From positions 124,001-188,000 of the forward strand of contig WGMG01000004.1 of assembly GCA_016125185.1 (NCBI GenBank): DNA of 64,000 bases. The letters are read 5' to 3'. This DNA is from Armatimonadota bacterium. Lineage in GTDB: Bacteria; Armatimonadota; Fimbriimonadia; Fimbriimonadales; Fimbriimonadaceae. Below, piece after piece: positions 33,859 through 41,415 of the stretch. The translations under genes and the position numbers were made by a program. Position 1 is the first letter of the stretch, and each line of letters begins with the position of its first letter. The notes below the pieces were generated by a model. The model was not told where the DNA came from. It saw only the letters and a list, made by a program, of their open reading frames with translations, and made no database searches.

Positions 33859-35166
33859 CATCTTTGGAAGGTGAATCACCCAATCATAATTTCGCCCGAC
33901 GCTGCTTGACGACTTCTTCGGCTGGTCGAGCCCGCCCTCGTCGGTCTCATTTGGCCCAATCGAATAGATAATCCACTCCGCGCCCTTCTTCTTGACGCGT
34001 ATCTCGTTGCCGTCCAGGTCGATCCGATGATCCTTCAGAGGTAGCCCTTTGCTGAGGTCGGCGTGAGTATCCAACGCCGCGCATGCTTGATAGAGGGCGT
34101 CGCGGGTGGCAATCTCCTTGCCAACCGCCCGAGGAATCTGGGTGAAGATCGGTGCAACGAGGTTGAGGATCGTGTAACTCAAGCCCGACTTTGAAGTCGC
34201 GCTCTCGAATGAATCGAACGCCTTCTCGGCCGCCATGAAGTCGTTGGCGTCCTTGGGTAGCCTGGCGGCGAGTTTGCTGTAGTATTCCTCGATTCTCGAA
34301 AGGTTGGCGGTCTTGAACATCGGCAAAAATCGGCCATATTTCAACTCCGACGGAGCCGAGCCGCCGCCCATTCCATCATAAAAAGCCTCGGGACTCTTGA
34401 TCACGAGGTCGACGCTGGAGACCGCGAACCAATGCTCCATCGCCATCGCCGTGTGCCAATCGTATGGTTGATCCAGCACCTTCAATGTCGATTCAATCGC
34501 ATCTCGCCATCGTGGGTCGGCCCCACGTTCTTGAACATCTTCTCTCAGCTCCCTTTCCACAATCGATTGGCAGGCGATGCGTACGAGCATGGCGATCAGC
34601 ACACCCTCGTCGTCGGCGGTCGTGGCAACGAACGCGGCGGCATGCAGGTATCGCTTGGCCTTTTCGGGCTGGTTGTCGGCCCGGGCGAACTCTGTCATCT
34701 TGCATAGTAACTTCGTCCAAGCCTTTAGGCTGGCGTACTCTGGAAAGAGAGTGTCAATAGGATTGGTCCAGTTGCGTGTATAGACCACTCGCTTCTTCGT
34801 GCTTGCCAATTCGATCTTGGCGAGCGCCGCGTCGAATTCGGCTTGATGGGCCGTCACCATCGCGGGGGTCAGCTTTTCGTAGTCGTCCCATTTGTACTTC
34901 TTCGGTAGCTCGAGGAGCGGCTGTAAGAGGCTTGCGCCATTGTCAGCATCGTCCACCGTCAGGTACTTTTGCACATCGTCGTTGGACATGAAAAGCCCCT
35001 GCTTCACGGCGGCCTCGCGGTTTTTGTCGAGGCTTCGAGCGGCTTCGGGAAGGTCGGTCCTATTCAAGCCAACCGCCACGATGGTCGCGAGGATGGTGAC
35101 GACGATCACGAAGACCATCACAACCTTCGTCCAACGCTTCTTTCCGGTAACTTCCTGGTGCTCCAT
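33856..35166 (-). CDS. Paralog 2 of the four-gene family
   Basis: 436 residues, same plan: KKRWTKVVMVFVIVVTILAT TM start, then RTDLPEAARSLDKNREAAVK, GLFMSNDDV and DADNGASLLQPLLELP. The C-terminal section carries LPLKDHRIDLDGNEIRVKKK and ends with YDWVIHLPKM. The internal helical part (TKLLCKMTEFARADNQPEKA, RYLHAAAFVATTADDEGVLI) looks like helical-repeat/TPR-like packing. Nine bases separate it from paralog 1 and three from paralog 3, so it is mid-operon. Confidence 0.7.
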   Translation of the reverse strand: MEHQEVTGKKRWTKVVMVFVIVVTILATIVAVGLNRTDLPEAARSLDKNREAAVKQGLFMSNDDVQKYLTVDDADNGASLLQPLLELPKKYKWDDYEKLTPAMVTAHQAEFDAALAKIELASTKKRVVYTRNWTNPIDTLFPEYASLKAWTKLLCKMTEFARADNQPEKAKRYLHAAAFVATTADDEGVLIAMLVRIACQSIVERELREDVQERGADPRWRDAIESTLKVLDQPYDWHTAMAMEHWFAVSSVDLVIKSPEAFYDGMGGGSAPSELKYGRFLPMFKTANLSRIEEYYSKLAARLPKDANDFMAAEKAFDSFESATSKSGLSYTILNLVAPIFTQIPRAVGKEIATRDALYQACAALDTHADLSKGLPLKDHRIDLDGNEIRVKKKGAEWIIYSIGPNETDEGGLDQPKKSSSSVGRNYDWVIHLPKM

Positions 35167-35169
35167 GGG

Positions 35170-36456
35170 TTATTTCGGGGTTTGCGGGAGACGAATCTCC
35201 CAGTCATGATAGGCAGTGCCGGTGCCCGAAACGGGCGTGGCAGACGAGTAGATTGTCCAATATCCGCCGGAATACTTCAAGAGCAGGTCTTTACCATCGA
35301 AGCCTTGCCGGTGGTCGGGCAGCGGCAGACCCTTGGTGAGGTCCGCATGCTTTTCGATGGCTGCCATCGCTTGCGACAAGACATTTCGCTCGGCGATGTC
35401 GCGTGCATACATCGTCACGGCTTCCGTCAAAGCCGTAGCGGAGGCACCCACGATCGTATAGCTGAGCCCATCGTTCGCGGCAAACTTCACCAACTTGTCG
35501 AGGGCGTCTCCTACGCCAGCGATGTCGTTAGGGTCCTGCGGCAAGTGGCTCGCCGCCAGTGAGTAACCTTCATACAGGCGCGAGAGGTTGGCGGTTTGAA
35601 ACATGGGCAGGAACCGTCCGTACTTGATCTCGTTAGGTGGGTTCCAACCTTCTGGCAGGGGAGGATGCGGACCGGGGCCCATGTACGTCCTACAAAAATC
35701 GATCGCCATCCACTGCTCGATCGCCAGCATGGTGCGACTGTCATAGGGCTTTTCGAGCTGGGCGAGCGTCTCTTTGGCCACCCGCTGCCACCGCGGATCG
35801 AGGCCGTGACGTTCGATGATCTCTCGAACCAGTTCATTGATCGGAGTCGTCATATTCACCCTTCGCATTTGGGTGAGAAGGGTCGGACAGTCGTCTAAGC
35901 TGGTCGCGAGGTAGGCGGCGACATGAAGATAGCGGCCCGCAGTCTCTGGCCGGTTGGCTAGGAATTCGCTCTTGGCCATCTTGAGGAAGACTCTCAGCCA
36001 ATGCTGGACGGGCACGCTTGAACTGGCTGAATAAGCGTTGCTGGTGTTGGGGTTTCGCCAGTCTTTGGGAAAGATCATGCGAGGACGGCGGCTCGCTTCT
36101 TCAATGACCGTCAGGGCACGGTCGAACTCGGCGCGATGCTCGTCGATCCGGCCGGGATTCAAGTTCGAAAGGTCGTCCCAGCCGAACTTTTCGGGAAGAC
36201 CGAGAATGGGTTCGACGACCATCGCTGCGTTGTCGGCATCAGGCACCGCCATCGACTTTTCGACGTCTTCGACGGTCACAAACAGCCCTTGCTTCTGGGC
36301 AGCCGCGCGGTTCCTGTCGTAGTCTCGGGCCGCGGCGGGCAGGTCGGTTTGCAAGAGACCGATGGCCAGAATGCCCGCCAGCACCGTGAACACGACGATG
36401 ACGATCGTCACGGGCTTTTTCCACCTCTGCCAGCCGTCTACTTTTTGGCGTTCCAC
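35170..36456 (-). CDS. Paralog 3 of the four-gene family
   Basis: 428 residues: GWQRWKKPVTIVIVVFTVLA start, one TM helix, QTDLPAAARDYDRNRAAAQK, GLFVTVEDV, DADNAAMVVEPILGLPEKF. The end LPLPDHRQGFDGKDLLLKYS and YHDWEIRLPQTP matches paralog 2 closely; these two are the most alike of the four. It starts with GTG, preceded by AAGGAAGTAGAAGG, and its start overlaps the end of paralog 4 by 19 bases. Confidence 0.7.
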   Translation of the reverse strand: MERQKVDGWQRWKKPVTIVIVVFTVLAGILAIGLLQTDLPAAARDYDRNRAAAQKQGLFVTVEDVEKSMAVPDADNAAMVVEPILGLPEKFGWDDLSNLNPGRIDEHRAEFDRALTVIEEASRRPRMIFPKDWRNPNTSNAYSASSSVPVQHWLRVFLKMAKSEFLANRPETAGRYLHVAAYLATSLDDCPTLLTQMRRVNMTTPINELVREIIERHGLDPRWQRVAKETLAQLEKPYDSRTMLAIEQWMAIDFCRTYMGPGPHPPLPEGWNPPNEIKYGRFLPMFQTANLSRLYEGYSLAASHLPQDPNDIAGVGDALDKLVKFAANDGLSYTIVGASATALTEAVTMYARDIAERNVLSQAMAAIEKHADLTKGLPLPDHRQGFDGKDLLLKYSGGYWTIYSSATPVSGTGTAYHDWEIRLPQTPK

Positions 36457-37556
36457 CCTTCTACTTCCTTTTCGAACCGGGCTTTGGTGCTCGCAAGGGA
36501 CTGGTACAGGGTTCCCGCGCCCTTGGCGAAGTCGAGCGGTGCAAGCTCTCTCATGATCGCCATGGTCAGCGAATTCCCCTTCGCAATCTCGCTCTGCACC
36601 TTCGTGATGGAGTCGGTGTAAGCGGTCCCCGACGCCGGGTCCTTCTCCACAATCTTATACCCCTCTAGGTAGGCGCGTAATAGGTCGGACTGCGTAGCAC
36701 GTGTGACGTACGGCAAGTGGAAAGCCAACTCAGCCCGGCCGTAGTCCGTCTTGACCATGCTCAATTGCAGAGGGCCCGAGTCTTGGTCGAGGGGGGTAAC
36801 AAACATCACAAGCTGGTTCCAGTAAACGCGGCGAAAGTCCACGGGGTCCGCAGTCGCAATTTTGCAAACATCGACCACCGCAAGTGGGAGCTCCCGGCTA
36901 TCCTTCTTCAAGGTTGCAAGGGCCGAAAGGCGATCGACCAGCTTGACGTCCTCTCGGAGCGCCAGGACTCGAAAGCTGACCGCACCCGACTCCTTCCACT
37001 TGTTCAGCAAAGCCAATAGGCGGTAGAGCTTGCGAGCCTCCAACTCTTCTCCGTGTAGCGCCAGGGATGACGCGTAGCACTCAAGCGCGGCCATCGTGCG
37101 GTCATGAATCGGTTGCTCGGGAATTCTCGACGGTCCAACGGGGCGACGGAAAGCGTTCTGAACCGAGAGCTTTTCCAGTTCGGCGATGGCGGCCTTTGAC
37201 CTCTCATAGGCGGCTTTGGCCCTTGCGTCCCACGGCTTTGTCGGGTCGTCCTTAACTGGATCGAATGGGTAGAAGCGGTCGTTGCCAATGGCGAGATCGA
37301 CGACTTTTAGTTGCTGGGAAACGATTGGAAACGCATCGGGGCCAGGAGGTTGAATCCTTGCGTCCAGTTCTTGCGCCGTAGTCGGAATCCCAAACGCTTT
37401 CGCCTCCTCAACCAGGCTGTTGTATCGCTTGGCAGCGGGCAAAACCCCAGTTACCTGCATCCCGATGATGCCAAGGCAAACGATGATGCCAACCGAACTC
37501 GTTCCGACAATAAGCGGCCTACGCCACCGCTTCCAACCGCTGGTTCGCTCCCCCAC
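36438..37556 (-). CDS. Paralog 4 (divergent) of the four-gene family
   Basis: 372 residues: GWKRWRRPLIVGTSSVGIIV start, TM helix, then VLPAAKRYNSLVEEAKAFGI, which corresponds to the TDLPxAAxxYxxNRxxA block in the other three. The central part (YASSLALHGEELEARKLYRL) again looks like helical repeats. The C-terminal beta end seen in the others is missing. It begins with GTG and lies 48 bases after the cytochrome gene, suggesting one operon of five genes. Confidence 0.65.
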   Translation of the reverse strand: MGERTSGWKRWRRPLIVGTSSVGIIVCLGIIGMQVTGVLPAAKRYNSLVEEAKAFGIPTTAQELDARIQPPGPDAFPIVSQQLKVVDLAIGNDRFYPFDPVKDDPTKPWDARAKAAYERSKAAIAELEKLSVQNAFRRPVGPSRIPEQPIHDRTMAALECYASSLALHGEELEARKLYRLLALLNKWKESGAVSFRVLALREDVKLVDRLSALATLKKDSRELPLAVVDVCKIATADPVDFRRVYWNQLVMFVTPLDQDSGPLQLSMVKTDYGRAELAFHLPYVTRATQSDLLRAYLEGYKIVEKDPASGTAYTDSITKVQSEIAKGNSLTMAIMRELAPLDFAKGAGTLYQSLASTKARFEKEVEGWNAKK

Positions 37557-37604
37557 GATAGCTAAGACGTTCGCGGGGGACCAATGCGTTCTGGCGAGGG
37601 TCGC

Positions 37605-38630
37605 CTATTTCGGCGGGATTGAGAAGAACTTATCTGCTAGTTTCGGGTTCGCAGTGGCCTTTACAAACTTCATAACGATGGGAGCTTTGCCACCCGGTCG
37701 CGTGATCATGAAAGGTACCATCGCGCCGCCCACCTTTCGGTAGTCGCCGAATTCGACCGACTCTGGGATGCTGCCCAGCGGAGTGGTTGTGTAAGTGGCC
37801 AATCGAGTCAACAATCCGGTCGACGAGTCGAAGTACAGATCGGCTGAAGTCTTGGCTGTCCGTGAGGCTGTGCGAAGGACGATCACTTCCTTACCGTCGA
37901 TTTTGTCTCGACCGGCGAAGCGCAGCTCTCCGAAGCTGTCGAACGCGTGCTCGCCACGGAAGAATTGGCCAAACTTTTGGACCTCAGTGGCTTGTTCGGC
38001 TGGGAGTGCCTGGGCCGCTCCGCTGCCAACCTGAACCCAGGTTGCTGTGCCGTCATAGCCAAACTTTCGGCCACCCATCTCCATCACAAATTCACCCGCA
38101 CCGCCCTGTGTGACTTTAACCGGTCCATCAGGTCCAAATCCGGTCGCCGTGCCGTCAAACTCGACCGATTTGAGGCCGTCGCCGACCGCCGTCTGATACT
38201 TCTTCAGCACGTCGGCGGGAGTTGCGGTTGCCGCTTGCCGGTCGATGGTGCGCCGCGATACACCCGGCAAAGACGGGACGCTGTTCGGGTGCGTGCTGCC
38301 GTTGTGGCACGAATTGCAGGTCACTTGGGTGCGGCCACGGAAGTTTTTGGCATTGATGTCGTTCTGCATCTCGATCATGTGCCGCGCAGCTTCTTTACCC
38401 TCGACGGCGTCGCTGGCGAAGTCGTCCTCCTTGTGGCAGTATTCGCAGTCCACCTTGAGGGACGCGCACATGAATTTCATTGAAGGGATGACCTGGCTGG
38501 CCGGCATGCCCTTAAGGACTTTGATGTTTTTATAGACGTCTTCGGCTTTCTTGTCGCCGTCGTCCTGATAAAGGCCAGCGGTGGCGGTAATTGTGAGACA
38601 CGTGGCGAGGATAATTGGCTGAATCTTCAT
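37605..38630 (-). CDS. Dihaem c-type cytochrome of the photosynthetic reaction-centre cytochrome family, with C-terminal LolA-like region
   Basis: 341 residues: signal peptide (ILATCLTITATAG), then a domain with two haem sites, CEYCH at 62-66 and CNSCH at 105-109, and the family phrases KGMPASQVIPSMKFMCASL and NDINAKNFRGRTQVTC. This domain is found in non-photosynthetic Acidobacteria and Planctomycetota as a periplasmic electron carrier. Residues about 140-340 resemble LolA/LolB-type sheet proteins (FDGTATGFGPDGPVKV, VIVLRTASRTAKTSADLYFD, YRKVGGAMVPFMI). It is the first gene before the paralog array. Electron donor and acceptor are unknown. Confidence 0.8.
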   Translation of the reverse strand: MKIQPIILATCLTITATAGLYQDDGDKKAEDVYKNIKVLKGMPASQVIPSMKFMCASLKVDCEYCHKEDDFASDAVEGKEAARHMIEMQNDINAKNFRGRTQVTCNSCHNGSTHPNSVPSLPGVSRRTIDRQAATATPADVLKKYQTAVGDGLKSVEFDGTATGFGPDGPVKVTQGGAGEFVMEMGGRKFGYDGTATWVQVGSGAAQALPAEQATEVQKFGQFFRGEHAFDSFGELRFAGRDKIDGKEVIVLRTASRTAKTSADLYFDSSTGLLTRLATYTTTPLGSIPESVEFGDYRKVGGAMVPFMITRPGGKAPIVMKFVKATANPKLADKFFSIPPK

Positions 38631-38757
38631 GGTCGGACTCTGTATGGGGACACGTTACCTCTGGCACGCGACTCGGCGCGACGTTTGTTAACGAAACCGT
38701 AGGCAGCAGGACTCAGAGAGCGGTGAACCGTAAACCGAGAACACTGTTTACTGCCGA

Positions 38758-39243
38758 CTAATGATAGTGATGCATCGTTTCGAGGTGACCGTGATCCTCG
38801 ATGATCGAAAGCAGGACTCGCCGTAGTTGGTCTTGAGTTTCGCCGTGAAGTTCAGGGTCCCAAAGGGTGTCCTCGTGGTACCGAATCTCCTCGGGATACG
38901 AGAGCGGTGGGATGGTTGCGTACTCGGGCACTTCCCACTCGTAGCGTGGCCACACGTGGGCGTGTAGGAACGGATCGACGTTGCCGTAAAGCGCATAGTT
39001 GACGCGCCTACACTCGGTGACGCGCTGAACGGCCTCGCCGAGGAGGGCCATGTCTTCCAGGAACAGGAACCGACGCTTGGCGTCGAGTTCGTTCAACTGC
39101 TCAATTTCGGGATAGGCCAACAAGAGCGCATACCCAGGCAGGAACTGATTGTCGGCGAGAACGGCGAACCCGCTTCGCATTCGGAGAATCATTTTGGGGT
39201 TCTTCCCGTCGATCAGTTCTTGTAGTCGCTCAGCTGGCGTCAT
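38758..39243 (-). CDS. HIT-family hydrolase-like protein
   Basis: 161 residues with the histidine-triad-type motif FLHAHVWPRYEW, where the HxHxx pattern ends in Pro as in several HIT-like proteins, and the preceding NYALYGNVDP and the early strand SGFAVLADNQFLPGYALLL typical of the fold. HIT proteins hydrolyse nucleotide phosphoanhydrides. The third His of the triad is not obvious, so activity is uncertain. GATAAT lies six bases before the ATG. Confidence 0.75.
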   Translation of the reverse strand: MTPAERLQELIDGKNPKMILRMRSGFAVLADNQFLPGYALLLAYPEIEQLNELDAKRRFLFLEDMALLGEAVQRVTECRRVNYALYGNVDPFLHAHVWPRYEWEVPEYATIPPLSYPEEIRYHEDTLWDPELHGETQDQLRRVLLSIIEDHGHLETMHHYH

Positions 39244-39249
39244 GTCGCT

Positions 39250-39255
39250 ATTATC
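39250..39255 (-). promoter_or_regulatory. Candidate leaderless -10 box for the HIT gene
   Basis: GATAAT on the minus strand, five of six matches to TATAAT, six bases before the ATG at 39243. Confidence 0.4.
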
Positions 39256-39331
39256 CTACCGTGTACGGTGATTACGGAAGGTACCCCGGAAAAGTTCGTC
39301 GGACCCATGAAGATGAGGTTAATATTGGGGT

Positions 39332-39907
39332 CTATGACAGATCGACCGACTTTGGACAGCCCTGGGCGACCCATCGGTCATAGTGCTTGAACGTGGAAAG
39401 TTCGGTTCGAATGTTTCGAAATTGGACGAGGCAGAAATAAAAGCAAAGGGCAAACATGGAGGAGTACGTGTCGTTAGGGATGGCTCGTTTCGCGCCCTGT
39501 GAAATCAGATGGATTAACCAATAGCCAAGAAGTGGCGTCACGGTGAAAAATACGATGACGGACAGCCAAAATTTCGACTGTAGAAGTTTCCGGTACCGAG
39601 CATCGTTGGGATCGTCAGATTTGGGTCGAAGCAACGCTGGCAAGCATCCCGCAAGGTATGGCATCGCAAAGACACGGGGGCGGTTAGCCTCAATCCAAAG
39701 ATCTTCCGCTTGTTGGGCGTTCTCCGGCTCCATGAAGGTTTGCCGAAGTTTTGCGGTTTGCCAAATCGCATAGACGAGTACGACGGGCAAAAGAACTCCC
39801 AAGTGACTTCGGATGCCGACAAAGAGAAGAACGATAATTCCCAAAATCGACAACACTGCAATAGCTTCAAATCCCCGCGAATAAGCTGACTGCCACGACT
39901 TCGACAC
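39332..39907 (-). CDS. Membrane protein, tandem paralog a
   Basis: 191 residues with about four TM helices (AVLSILGIIVLLFVGI, LGVLLPVVLVYAIW, WLSVIVFFTVTPLLGYWLI and one near 150-165). It begins SKSWQSAYSRGFEAI, almost the same as the upstream neighbour (SGSWQSAYRWGFVAF), and the two share a middle region (FW..., RPRVFAMPYLAG against SPRFFLSAYFMGP). Unknown family. GTG start shares its G with the TAG stop of the neighbour, and a perfect TATAAT sits eight bases upstream. Confidence 0.65.
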   Translation of the reverse strand: MSKSWQSAYSRGFEAIAVLSILGIIVLLFVGIRSHLGVLLPVVLVYAIWQTAKLRQTFMEPENAQQAEDLWIEANRPRVFAMPYLAGCLPALLRPKSDDPNDARYRKLLQSKFWLSVIVFFTVTPLLGYWLIHLISQGAKRAIPNDTYSSMFALCFYFCLVQFRNIRTELSTFKHYDRWVAQGCPKSVDLS

Positions 39908-40530
39908 TACCTACCATTATAGGGCATTAAGGATTTACTTGGGTTCGAAGGAGCGTGGGCAACCCATTGAAACCCATTTGTCAAAATACGCCATCCTTGA
40001 AAGCTCTCGTTTTGTTCGGAAGTATTTCGAAATCCACATGTACGCAGCAACCACAAAAAAATGGAAAGTGAGTCCCAATGGTACGGGCGATGGATGGCAG
40101 AATTCAGTAACACGTACATGGCCGTGACGCCGAAAGGGAACAAGGCGGACACGATGCTTGTCACCGTCATGTTGGCAAGAAGAGCTGCACGATACTTTTC
40201 GTGGGAGGAGTCACTGAACGAGGGAGTCACTAATTGGGGCTTTGCGGCCACCGAGATCAATCGTGGCCCCATGAAGTAAGCCGATAGAAAGAACCGAGGG
40301 CTGCCGTGATCGGCCCAGAACTTCTCAAGTCTCTCGTCGAACTCGCAGTCCTGTCCGATCCGTTTTCGGAGCAGATACGCCCTGGGTACCGAGACCAACA
40401 TGAATATCCCAATCAGGATGGAAAGGAGCGACCCGTGTGCGAGGATGACAAAGAACGAAACGGCCCCCAGGATCATGGTTGCGAACGCGACAAAACCCCA
40501 TCGATAAGCCGATTGCCAAGACCCGGACAC
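39907..40530 (-). CDS. Membrane protein, tandem paralog b
   Basis: 207 residues, four TM helices, N-terminus SGSWQSAYRWGFVAFATMIL, tandem duplicate of the downstream gene. The C-terminal 40 residues (SFQGWRILTNGFQWVAHAPS) differ from the paralog. GTG start with a perfect TATAAT seven bases upstream. It follows folE2 on the same strand by 23 bases but seems to have its own promoter. Confidence 0.65.
   Translation of the reverse strand: MSGSWQSAYRWGFVAFATMILGAVSFFVILAHGSLLSILIGIFMLVSVPRAYLLRKRIGQDCEFDERLEKFWADHGSPRFFLSAYFMGPRLISVAAKPQLVTPSFSDSSHEKYRAALLANMTVTSIVSALFPFGVTAMYVLLNSAIHRPYHWDSLSIFLWLLRTCGFRNTSEQNESFQGWRILTNGFQWVAHAPSNPSKSLMPYNGR
39916..39921 (-). promoter_or_regulatory. TATAAT -10 box, leaderless spacing, paralog a
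   Basis: Perfect TATAAT on the minus strand, eight bases before the GTG at 39907 and inside the 3' end of paralog b. Confidence 0.55.
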
Positions 40531-40537
40531 GTCCTCT

Positions 40538-40543
40538 ATTATA
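40538..40543 (-). promoter_or_regulatory. TATAAT -10 box, leaderless spacing, paralog b
   Basis: Perfect TATAAT on the minus strand, seven bases before the GTG at 40530. The surrounding GCCCTATAAT is the same as upstream of paralog a, so the promoter was duplicated with the gene. Confidence 0.6.
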
Positions 40544-40553
40544 GGGCAATTCG

Positions 40554-41348
40554 TTATTTGCTACGGGCCAGGAATGCGTACGCGTTATGGTCGTGGATCG
40601 ACTCGTGGTTTTCGACCTCGATTTCGTATGCCACGATGCGGTCGTCGGCGTCGAACGCAAGCGCCACCTCGCGCACCATATCTTCCACAAAGCGCGGATT
40701 CTGGTACGCCTGCTCAGTCACGAATTTCTCGTCCGGGCGCTTGAGCACCGGGTACAGCGGGGCGGAGCCCGCCTTCTCGATCATGTCGATCACGTCCTCC
40801 AGCCACAGCATGCCGTCGGGCTTGACCTTGACGGTGACGTAGCCGCGCTGGTTGTGGGCGCCAAACTCGGAAATCTCCTTACTGCACGGGCACAGGGTGG
40901 TGACGGGCACGACCAGATGGAGCCAAAAGTCCTCGGTTTTTCCGCCCGCGGCGACGAATCCGCACTCGTAGCCCATCATGCCTTCCTTGCCAGTCACCGG
41001 CGCGGCTTTGGCACGGAAGAGGGTGAATTTGACCTCCAGATGGGCGGTTTCGGCCTTGAGTCGGTCTCGGAGCTTCGTCAGGATTTCGGGAATCGTCTCG
41101 CCGCTGACGAGTCGGCTGTGCTCGCCGAGGATTTCCAGGAACCGGCTCATGTGGGTTCCCTTGAAGTCGTGGGGCAGGTCAACGGTGAGGGTGAATTCTC
41201 CAACGGTGCGCTGAGTTCCGTTGTCTCGTTCGCGAACCGACATCGGATATTTGACCTTGCGCACGCCGACCTTGTCGATCGAAATGTTACGGTTGTCTTT
41301 GGTGCTTTGGATGTCCACCAATGTCGTCGGAGCGTCGAGATTTGCCAT
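40554..41348 (-). CDS. folE2: GTP cyclohydrolase FolE2 (GCYH-IB)
   Basis: 264 residues. Converts GTP to dihydroneopterin triphosphate, the first step of folate (and queuosine) synthesis, as the metal-flexible alternative to FolE. The catalytic and metal-binding Cys is in TLCPCSKEISEFGAHNQRG; the opening DIQSTKDNRNISIDKVGVR and the Glu in GYECGFVAAG region fit the family. In many bacteria FolE2 is used under zinc shortage; no Zur-like site was seen upstream. It lies 67 bases behind pstCA on the same strand. Confidence 0.93.
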   Translation of the reverse strand: MANLDAPTTLVDIQSTKDNRNISIDKVGVRKVKYPMSVRERDNGTQRTVGEFTLTVDLPHDFKGTHMSRFLEILGEHSRLVSGETIPEILTKLRDRLKAETAHLEVKFTLFRAKAAPVTGKEGMMGYECGFVAAGGKTEDFWLHLVVPVTTLCPCSKEISEFGAHNQRGYVTVKVKPDGMLWLEDVIDMIEKAGSAPLYPVLKRPDEKFVTEQAYQNPRFVEDMVREVALAFDADDRIVAYEIEVENHESIHDHNAYAFLARSK

Positions 41349-41415
41349 ATCTAAATCCAGGACCTGTTTGCTACAGGCATTCTACGTTCCTCTTTCCAGA
41401 ATCGTTCTCCGCTCC

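Noticed and set aside
36438-36456. Frameshift between paralogs 4 and 3
   Set aside because: Each has its own complete N-terminus and TM helix; the 19-base overlap is a normal gene overlap.
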